Assembly (NCBI GenBank): GCA_945871415.1
Contig: CAMBWG010000115.1
Span: forward strand, 1-6,977
Direction of reading: 5' to 3'
DNA length: 6,977 bases
DNA from: an uncultured Desulfovibrio sp.
GTDB taxonomy: Bacteria > Desulfobacterota > Desulfovibrionia > Desulfovibrionales > Desulfovibrionaceae
Shown piece after piece: positions 1 to 4,132 of the stretch. Below the pieces are notes generated by a model, which made no database searches, was not told where the DNA came from, and saw only the letters and a program-made list of their open reading frames with translations. Numbering within the stretch: the first letter of the stretch is position 1; the number at the start of each line of letters is the position of its first letter. A program made the position numbers and the translations under genes.

Positions 1-16
1 GCTGTAAGCTTTTTTG

Positions 17-46
17 AACCTCCCGCCTAGCGGGAGGTTTTCGTTT
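17..46 (+). terminator. Rho-independent terminator of a gene left of the window
   Basis: A 10-bp perfect stem (17-26 with 30-39, core CCTCCCGC/GCGGGAGG) closes a 3-nt loop CTA. It is followed on the + strand by a T-rich run (38-46, TTTTCGTTT). The other strand has no U-run directly after the stem, so the terminator serves + strand transcription. The gene it ends lies outside the window. A TAA at 5-7 could be its stop codon, but seven bases cannot prove that. Confidence 0.8.
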
Positions 47-50
47 ATAC

Positions 51-84
51 AAAAAAACGTCCGCAATCTGCATTGCGGACGTTT
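51..84 (-). terminator. Rho-independent terminator of the tRNA-Leu gene
   Basis: A 13-bp perfect inverted repeat (55-67 with 72-84) has a 4-nt loop. Read on the - strand it is followed by seven T residues (57-51). It begins 10 nt past the 3' CCA end of the tRNA gene, as expected for a monocistronic tRNA transcript. With the neighbouring + strand terminator it forms a back-to-back pair that insulates two converging transcripts. Confidence 0.85.
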
Positions 85-93
85 CCTTTCCTG

Positions 94-180
94 TGGTGCC
101 GAAGGGGAGACTCGAACTCCCACTCCCTTGCGAGAACTAGACCCTGAACCTAGCGTGTCTACCAATTCCACCACTTCGGC
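94..180 (-). tRNA. tRNA-Leu (anticodon CAG)
   Basis: The - strand folds into a complete class II tRNA of 87 nt including an encoded CCA (complement at 94-96). The acceptor stem is GCCGAAG (180-174) with CTTCGGC (104-98), and the discriminator base is A. The D arm contains GGTAGAC. The anticodon stem CTAGG/TCTAG has one G-U pair and the loop is TTCAGGG, which puts CAG at positions 34-36; it reads the codon CUG. A long variable arm (TCTC, GCAA, GGGA), typical of tRNA-Leu, and a T arm GGGAG/CTCCC with loop TTCGAGT complete it. CUG is the dominant Leu codon of lysS later in the window. No intron or oddity is seen. Confidence 0.97.
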
Positions 181-189
181 GTGAAAAGA

Positions 190-218
190 CTTCTAAACAA
201 AAGCCCGCCCCTTGGCAA
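190..218 (-). promoter_or_regulatory. Possible sigma-70 promoter of tRNA-Leu
   Basis: On the - strand TTGCCA (218-213) is followed after 17 bp by TAGAAG (195-190). These match the -35 and -10 consensus at about 5/6 and 4/6 positions. Transcription would start near 183, giving a leader of only a few nucleotides before the mature tRNA 5' end at 180. The GC-rich spacer contains a G/C block. This is inference from consensus only. Confidence 0.4.
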
Positions 219-264
219 GCACTTTTTTTCCTTTCCGCAAAAATTTTTCCTCACGGGAGCCGCA

Positions 265-293
265 TTTTCTTTTCCCGTCCGTTTCCGTATACT
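265..293 (+). promoter_or_regulatory. Possible promoter of the cysteine-cluster/glycosylase unit
   Basis: TATACT at 288-293 matches the -10 consensus at 5 of 6 positions. A weak TTTTCT (265-270, about 3 of 6) lies 17 bp upstream. Transcription would start near 300, so all four downstream inverted repeats would fall in the mRNA leader of the gene at 485. The -35 is poor, so this may need an activator or may not be the true promoter. Confidence 0.3.
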
Positions 294-315
294 GCGCCTG
301 CCTCAAATCAGTTTT

Positions 316-356
316 TTTCACCTTTCAGAGCGTTTCACCTTTTTCAGAGGTGAAAC
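316..356 (+). repeat. Triple TTTCACCT motif: two direct copies and one inverted
   Basis: TTTCACCT occurs at 316-323 and 333-340, 17 bp apart, and inverted as AGGTGAAA at 348-355. The two direct copies are each followed by a CAGAG element, so 316-330 and 333-349 are imperfect tandem repeats. The second and third copies form a perfect 9-bp inverted repeat (332-340 with 348-356) with a 7-nt loop. The arrangement could be a binding site for a dimeric regulator or a leader hairpin. I do not recognise the motif. Confidence 0.6.
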
Positions 357-360
357 ACGA

Positions 361-380
361 GGCGGCGGCACAGCGCCGCC
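361..380 (+). repeat. Leader stem-loop 2
   Basis: GGCGGCG (361-367) pairs perfectly with CGCCGCC (374-380) around a 6-nt loop. All-G/C pairing makes it very stable as RNA. There is no T-run after it on either strand. Confidence 0.5.
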
Positions 381-393
381 CGGCCCAAGGTGA

Positions 394-417
394 GCGGAAA
401 AACCGCGCTTTTTCCGC
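394..417 (+). repeat. Leader stem-loop 3
   Basis: GCGGAAAAA (394-402) pairs perfectly with TTTTTCCGC (409-417) around the loop CCGCGC. The A/T-rich inner stem makes it weaker than stem-loop 2. As DNA it is a 24-bp palindrome with a 6-bp centre. Confidence 0.5.
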
Positions 418-435
418 GAAACGACAGGCCGTATG

Positions 436-460
436 GTTTGAAATGCACAGCATTTCAAAC
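436..460 (+). repeat. Leader stem-loop 4, 11-bp perfect inverted repeat
   Basis: GTTTGAAATGC (436-446) pairs perfectly with GCATTTCAAAC (450-460) around the loop ACA. It ends 12 nt before the AGGAGG ribosome site at 473-478. The right arm can instead pair further downstream (GCATTT 450-455 with AAATGC 464-469), so two exclusive folds are possible next to the ribosome site. It could be an operator or an RNA control element; the sequence does not decide. Confidence 0.55.
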
Positions 461-484
461 TGAAAATGCTCCAGGAGGCTGCCC

Positions 485-1030
485 ATGCCCACAGAATTTG
501 CCGCGCTTGCCCGGGAGTGGCGCGCCCGTCTTGCCGGAAAGCAGTACGTCTTCCGCTGGACTAAAGACCGTCTCGACAACGGCTATTGCGCCGAGTGCCG
601 CCACTGCTGCGGCCCGCAGCCCGAAGGCGACGCGCCCTACCCCATGCCGCTGCTTCCCTCCCAGCTCCGGCCCGATCTCGCCGACGACTTTTATCTGCTC
701 TCCCCTTCCGTCGCCTGCCTCGATCAGCGCGGCTGCAAGGCTCTTACGCCCACGGGCTGCCGCCTTGCCCGCCCGCAGCGTCCCCCGGCCTGCAATCTCT
801 TCCCTCTCATCCTCCACGAGGGCGCGCTCTACTTCTATCAGGCCTGCCCCGCCGTCCTCTTTGCCACTCTCGACGAGCTTCTCCGCATCGCGGAATGCGC
901 CGCCCGGGATCTCCCGCGTCTTTATACGCCCGATGAACTCCGGGCCATCTCCGCCCCGCTCGCGCCGGAAACTCTTGTCCATAAGTGCATCTCGCTGGAT
1001 GTACGCGTGGCAGGACTGGGCGTGCAGTAA
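485..1030 (+). CDS. YkgJ-type cysteine-cluster protein
   Basis: This 181-residue cytoplasmic protein has a clustered cysteine motif, C35-x2-C38-x2-CC41-42. Further cysteines follow at 78, 84, 92, 103 and 121, including the stretch RPPACNLFPL (99-108). This is the pattern of the YkgJ-like family (CxxCxxCC; Pfam family of putative zinc- or iron-chelating proteins), whose biochemical role is not established. The cysteines suggest a bound Zn or Fe-S centre. There is no signal peptide or membrane segment. The start is ATG 485, with a consensus AGGAGG six bases upstream. A DNA glycosylase gene follows 36 bp later in the same frame. By hand count only 4 of 27 Leu codons are CTG (15 CTC, 8 CTT), unlike lysS. 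Family assignment is fairly safe; function is unknown. Confidence 0.8.
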   Translation: MPTEFAALAREWRARLAGKQYVFRWTKDRLDNGYCAECRHCCGPQPEGDAPYPMPLLPSQLRPDLADDFYLLSPSVACLDQRGCKALTPTGCRLARPQRPPACNLFPLILHEGALYFYQACPAVLFATLDELLRIAECAARDLPRLYTPDELRAISAPLAPETLVHKCISLDVRVAGLGVQ

Positions 1031-1066
1031 CACTGGCGCATTTCCCGCACGCAACAGCGAAACGCC

Positions 1067-1693
1067 ATGCCCTTCTTTCCCGTCACCGCCGAAGCGCTTG
1101 CAGCGCTCTCCCGTCGCGACAAACGCCTTGCCGCCGTCATCGAAGCCCTGGGACCGCTCCGCCGTGAAGTTCTCCCGGACCCCTTTGCGGCTCTGCTGCA
1201 CAGCATTACCGGCCAGCAAATTTCCATGAAGGCGCAGGAAACCGTCTGGCGGCGCCTCCGCAGTCTGGCCGAGGCCCACGGCGGCCTGAGTCCCGGCGTC
1301 ATTGCCGCCCTTCCCGCGGACAGCCTGCGTTCCGTCGGCCTCTCCGCCCGCAAGGTCGGTTATATACAGGCCGCCGCCGAAGCCTTCGCGCGGGGAAGAC
1401 TTTCCGCCGATGCCCTGCGCGCCGCCGATGACGCCGCCGTCTGCGCCGCCCTGACCGCCCTGCCCGGCGTCGGCCTCTGGACCGCCGAAATGCTCCTTAT
1501 CTTCTCCCTGCAACGCCCCGACGTCTTCAGCTGGGGCGATCTGGCCATCCGTCGCGGCCTCTGCCGCCTCCATCACCACAAGGATATGCCCCGGCAGCGC
1601 TTTGAGCGCTACCGCCGCCGCTACTCCCCCTACGGCTCCACGGCCTCCCTCTACCTCTGGGCCATCGCCGGCGACGAGACACTGTGCGTCTAG
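1067..1693 (+). CDS. AlkA-like DNA-3-methyladenine glycosylase (HhH-GPD family)
   Basis: This 208-residue protein resembles the catalytic part of AlkA/Mag-type DNA glycosylases, which cut alkylated purines from DNA to start base excision repair. A conserved ITGQQIS element lies at 47-53. The helix-hairpin-helix LPGVGLWTA is at 132-140. The downstream FSWGDLAIRRG (154-164) supplies the likely catalytic Asp158. The length fits the short bacterial forms lacking the N-terminal domain of E. coli AlkA. No four-cysteine cluster like that of MutY/Nth is present. The ATG start has no clear Shine-Dalgarno sequence. Its frame continues that of the upstream gene with a single TAA and 12 sense codons between them, so translation may depend on coupling to the upstream gene. 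Leu codons are mixed (about 12 of 28 CTG). The family is confident; substrate range is inferred. Confidence 0.9.
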   Translation: MPFFPVTAEALAALSRRDKRLAAVIEALGPLRREVLPDPFAALLHSITGQQISMKAQETVWRRLRSLAEAHGGLSPGVIAALPADSLRSVGLSARKVGYIQAAAEAFARGRLSADALRAADDAAVCAALTALPGVGLWTAEMLLIFSLQRPDVFSWGDLAIRRGLCRLHHHKDMPRQRFERYRRRYSPYGSTASLYLWAIAGDETLCV

Positions 1694-1700
1694 AGGAATG

Positions 1701-1763
1701 TTTTTTGGGGGAAGGGAACCCCCTTGGCTGGCGCGCAAGGGTGTTCCCTTCCCCCCGAAAAAA
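1701..1763. terminator. Bidirectional terminator between convergent genes
   Basis: A long stem-loop fills the gap between the glycosylase stop (1693) and the stop of the opposite-strand UPF0210 gene (1770). T6 (1701-1706) pairs with A6 (1758-1763). GGGGGAAGGGAAC (1707-1719) pairs with GTTCCCTTCCCCC (1743-1755), with a two-base bulge at 1756-1757. An inner CCCTTG/CAAGGG stem (1721-1726 with 1736-1741) closes a 9-nt loop. The outer A/T pairs give each strand a U-run straight after the G/C stem when read on the - strand, and an A-run/U-run pair on the + strand, so it can plausibly end both transcripts. The efficiency on the + strand is less certain. Confidence 0.75.
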
Positions 1764-1769
1764 CTCCCC

Positions 1770-3155
1770 CTAGTTCTTCAGACTGTGAATCGGGGCCGGG
1801 ATGCGGCCGCCAAGGCGGATAAAGCCGGCGGCGTCGCCCCTGGGCACGGGGATGATGGCGGCCTTGCCGAGGAGGCCGCCGAAGGAAACTTCCTCGCCCA
1901 CGCCCTTGCCGGGCACGGGGATGACGCGCACGGCGGTGGTCTTGTGGTTGATCATGCCGATGGCCATTTCATCGGCAATGATGCCCGCGATGGTGGTGGC
2001 GGGGGTATCGCCGGGGATGGCGATCATATCGAGCCCCACGGAGCAGACGCTGGTCATGGCTTCGAGCTTTTCGAGACTGAGAAGCCCGGAGGTGGCGGCG
2101 GCTTCGATGCTGGAGTCTTCAGAAACGGGGATGAACGCGCCGGAGAGACCGCCCACGGAGGAGGAGGCAAAGGCCCCGCCCTTCTTGACGGCGTCATTGA
2201 GCATGGCCAGCACGGCGGTGGTGCCGGGCGCGCCGATGCTGGAGAGGCCCACGCTCTGGAAAATTTCGCCCACGCTGTCGCCCACGGCGGGCGTGGGAGC
2301 GAGGGAAAGGTCGGCGACGCCGAAGGGCAGATTGAGGCGATGGGCCACTTCGGTGCCGATCATTTCACCCACGCGCGTCACCTTGTAGGCGGTGCGCTTG
2401 ATGACTTCGGCAATGTCGAGCAGGGTCAGGGGCTGGCCCTGAGCATTGACGCCCGCGCCGAGAGCGCGGTCGATGGCCTTCTTGACCACGCCGGGGCCGG
2501 AAACGCCCACGTTGATGACCACGTCGGGCTCGCCCACACCGAGATAGGCGCCGGCCATGAAGGGCACGTCCTGCGGAATGTTGGCAAAGACCACGAGCTT
2601 GGCGCAGCCGATACCGCCGCGATCGGCGGAGGCTTCGGCCACCTTGAGAATCTGCTCGCCCATGAGAGACACGGCATCCATATTGATGCCGCTGCGGGAC
2701 GAGGCCACGTTGATGGAAGAACAGATGCGGTCGGTGGTGGTCAGAGCTTCGGGCAGGGCCTCGATAAGCGCGCGATCGCCGTTGGCGAAACCCTTTTCCA
2801 CAAGAGCGGAAAAGCCGCCGAGGAAGTCCACGCCCGCTTCCTTGGCGCAGTCGTCAAGGGCGCGGCAGACGCGCACCATGCCGGAGGGCCCGAAAGGCGC
2901 GGCCACCACGGCAATGGGGCTGACGCTGATGCGCTTGTTGACCACGGGGATGCCGTACTTGTCGCCCACTTCGTCACAGACGCGCACGAGCTGGGCCGCG
3001 TGACGCAGAATTTTGTCCTTCACATTGGCGATGAAGAGTTCTATGTCGTGGCTCACGCAGTCAAAAAGGCTGACGCCGAGGGTGACGGTGCGCACGTCGA
3101 GATGTTCGGTGCGCAGCATGTTCAGAGTGCTGATGACTTCGCGTTCAGAAAGCAT
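1770..3155 (-). CDS. UPF0210/DUF711 (PFL-like) family protein
   Basis: This 461-residue protein matches the widespread UPF0210 family (DUF711), also named 'PFL family protein' for its fold relation to pyruvate formate-lyase; its activity is unknown. Conserved-looking blocks run along the whole chain. They include [12 protein letters not shown] (22-33), [16 protein letters not shown] (146-161), [17 protein letters not shown] (184-200) and [16 protein letters not shown] (279-294). Later blocks are [18 protein letters not shown] (374-391) and the C-terminal [13 protein letters not shown] (449-461). Length is the family's usual one, so the gene looks intact. I see no signal peptide or membrane helix, and no glycyl-radical RVSGY-type motif. 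ATG 3155 is preceded by AAGGAA six bases upstream. It lies 158 bp downstream of, and on the same strand as, the ACT-domain gene. The same ACT/UPF0210 pairing is known in streptococci (SP_0238/SP_0239). Confidence 0.9.
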   Translation of the reverse strand: MLSEREVISTLNMLRTEHLDVRTVTLGVSLFDCVSHDIELFIANVKDKILRHAAQLVRVCDEVGDKYGIPVVNKRISVSPIAVVAAPFGPSGMVRVCRALDDCAKEAGVDFLGGFSALVEKGFANGDRALIEALPEALTTTDRICSSINVASSRSGINMDAVSLMGEQILKVAEASADRGGIGCAKLVVFANIPQDVPFMAGAYLGVGEPDVVINVGVSGPGVVKKAIDRALGAGVNAQGQPLTLLDIAEVIKRTAYKVTRVGEMIGTEVAHRLNLPFGVADLSLAPTPAVGDSVGEIFQSVGLSSIGAPGTTAVLAMLNDAVKKGGAFASSSVGGLSGAFIPVSEDSSIEAAATSGLLSLEKLEAMTSVCSVGLDMIAIPGDTPATTIAGIIADEMAIGMINHKTTAVRVIPVPGKGVGEEVSFGGLLGKAAIIPVPRGDAAGFIRLGGRIPAPIHSLKN

Positions 3156-3313
3156 GTATCATTCCTTCATGCGGACGGACTCGACAGGGGCTGCCCCTGG
3201 CAGACCGTCGGGGACGGATGTTCGAGGAATACCGCCGGGAGCAGAAAAACTGCCTGCCGGGGAAGGTGGGAGGCCCGGCCCCTCATGACGGAAGGCGCGG
3301 GCGGACGCCGGGG
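3156..3313 (-). other. Structured ACT-UPF0210 intergenic spacer
   Basis: The 158-bp gap holds several small perfect hairpins. These are CAGGGGC/GCCCCTG around one base (3185-3199), an overlapping alternative CTGCC/GGCAG (3191-3203), CCGTC/GACGG (3205-3217) and GCAG/CTGC with an A5 loop (3241-3253). None is followed by a U-run on the - strand, so I see no terminator between the two genes. No convincing -35/-10 pair was found either, so the two genes are probably cotranscribed. The long structured spacer could set processing or relative expression, which is inference. Confidence 0.4.
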
Positions 3314-3877
3314 CTACACGCTGACGATGCGGTGCATGGCTTCAAAAATATCACGATGCTGCACGCCCACGCGCAGATTGTGCATGCTGCCTTCCTTGAT
3401 GAGCTCGCGCCGCAGACGGCCGAGGTCCACGCGGTCGGGGACCATGACTTCAAAGACGAAGAGGGCATGATTGCTGCCGCCTTCGCCGAGAACGGCCTTG
3501 AGATTTTCAATATTGACGTTATGGCGCGCAAAGACGCGGCTCATGGCGGCGATTTCCCCGGGATGATCCGGGCCGTCGGCCGTAACGACGAAGGGCTGAC
3601 AGACTTCGTCCTTGCCCCAGGCGGATTCGGTGGCAGGGCGCACCAGTACGGACATATCCATATTTTCCGCTTCGAGCGCGACTCCGAGCGAACGGCGCAG
3701 GGCTTCCGGATCGAGGGTATCCGGGGCCTGAACAATATAAATGGCCGCGAATTCGCCGGAAAGGATGGTCTGCGAAAGCTGCATGATATTGCAGCCGGAT
3801 TCGCCGAGAGTGCGACTGACCGTGGCTACAACGCCGGGACAGTCACGGCCCAGGAAAGAAATGGTGAAATTTTTCAT
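3314..3877 (-). CDS. Double ACT-domain protein (GcvR-like)
   Basis: This 187-residue protein consists of two ACT domains in tandem with no DNA-binding domain. The first spans about 3-75, with GRDCPGVVATVSRTLGESGC (10-29) as its ligand-loop and helix region. The second spans about 95-172, with DGPDHPGEIAAMSRVFARHN (101-120) then VNIENL (121-126). ACT domains usually bind amino acids, and a double-ACT layout resembles the E. coli glycine-cleavage repressor GcvR, which acts through protein contact. The start at ATG 3877 is supported by AAGGAA seven bases upstream and by MKNFTISFLG beginning the first ACT strand. The reading frame stays open far upstream to 6493, but that part is antisense to lysS and the permease and is not protein-like. 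The UPF0210 gene follows on the same strand. Ligand and partner are unknown. Confidence 0.85.
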   Translation of the reverse strand: MKNFTISFLGRDCPGVVATVSRTLGESGCNIMQLSQTILSGEFAAIYIVQAPDTLDPEALRRSLGVALEAENMDMSVLVRPATESAWGKDEVCQPFVVTADGPDHPGEIAAMSRVFARHNVNIENLKAVLGEGGSNHALFVFEVMVPDRVDLGRLRRELIKEGSMHNLRVGVQHRDIFEAMHRIVSV

Positions 3878-3994
3878 GGTGTTCCTTGCATAATAGCCCG
3901 CGGGGCGGACGCCGCGCGCAGGAGCGCGGTCGAAGTGAAGGGTACGGCAAACGACATGCCGCAACGAAGAACCTTTTTCACGTAAGGCGGCGAT

Positions 3995-4023
3995 ACCATA
4001 GCCGTAAAGCCCCTTGTCTTCAA
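3995..4023 (-). promoter_or_regulatory. Possible promoter of the ACT/UPF0210 unit
   Basis: On the - strand TTGAAG (4023-4018) and TATGGT (4000-3995) are separated by exactly 17 bp. Each matches its consensus hexamer at 4 of 6 positions. The start would be near 3988, giving a leader of about 110 nt, which includes a small CGCGC/GCGCG hairpin at 3915-3928. It faces away from the lysS promoter, with 26 bp between the two -35 boxes. Confidence 0.4.
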
Positions 4024-4026
4024 GGG
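4011..4026. repeat. 16-bp palindrome overlapping a -35 box
   Basis: CCCTTG (4011-4016) and CAAGGG (4021-4026) form a perfect inverted repeat around TCTT. It covers the proposed -35 box (4018-4023) of the ACT gene promoter and lies 24 bp before the lysS -35 box. Position and symmetry fit an operator for a dimeric regulator. No T-run follows, so it is not a terminator. Confidence 0.4.
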
Positions 4027-4049
4027 TGACGGGACGGGGGCTGTCCGCC

Positions 4050-4078
4050 TTGACGGGGAAGGCCGCTTGGAATATTCT
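4050..4078 (+). promoter_or_regulatory. Sigma-70-type promoter of the lysS operon
   Basis: TTGACG (4050-4055, 5 of 6 consensus positions) and TATTCT (4073-4078, 4 of 6) are separated by 17 bp. Transcription would start near 4085, giving a leader of about 48 nt before the GTG start of lysS. No T-box, riboswitch or attenuator is seen in that short leader. Confidence 0.6.
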
Positions 4079-4120
4079 CACCCATTCAATCTCAAGGCAT
4101 CGCCGGGCCCAGAGCCCGCC

Positions 4121-4125
4121 AGGAG
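4121..4125 (+). promoter_or_regulatory. Ribosome binding site deciding the lysS start
   Basis: AGGAG lies seven bases before an in-frame GTG at 4133. No comparable Shine-Dalgarno sequence precedes the other in-frame candidates (TTG 4067, GTG 4193, ATG 4205, ATG 4211), so this site selects GTG 4133. Confidence 0.7.
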
Positions 4126-4132
4126 CGTTATC

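Larger units (their letters stand above)
181..484. other. Gene-free region with a structured leader
   Basis: No convincing protein gene lies in these 304 bases. The short open frames have no ribosome site and no protein-like composition. The left part (181-315) is rich in T and A runs and holds the tRNA promoter and a possible + strand promoter. The right part (316-460) is packed with four perfect inverted repeats, listed separately. None has a T-run after it on either strand, so they do not look like terminators. The region ends with the AGGAGG ribosome site (473-478) of the next gene. Confidence 0.7.

Noticed and set aside
1..7. The end of an upstream protein gene (TAA at 5-7)
   Set aside because: Seven bases cannot establish a coding frame; only the terminator that follows is evidence of a gene to the left.
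436..460. The 11-bp inverted repeat as a transcription terminator
   Set aside because: No T-run follows it on either strand, and a ribosome site with an intact gene lies directly downstream.
181..463. Short + strand frames in the tRNA-side spacer
   Set aside because: They run across inverted repeats, have no ribosome site and give S/F/R-rich peptides without protein-like features.
455..1738. A 427-codon - strand frame, and a 279-codon + strand frame at 390-1229
   Set aside because: Both overlap the cysteine-cluster and glycosylase genes in other frames, have biased compositions (G/A-rich or S/P/R-rich) and show no family motif.
1602..3470. A 622-codon + strand open frame
   Set aside because: It is antisense to the UPF0210 gene for most of its length, is rich in G, A, H and D repeats with no recognisable domain, and runs through a terminator hairpin.
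3890..3895. TATTAT on the - strand as a -10 box of the ACT gene
   Set aside because: The hexamer is a good match, but the place for a -35 box is solid G/C and transcription would start inside the ribosome site.
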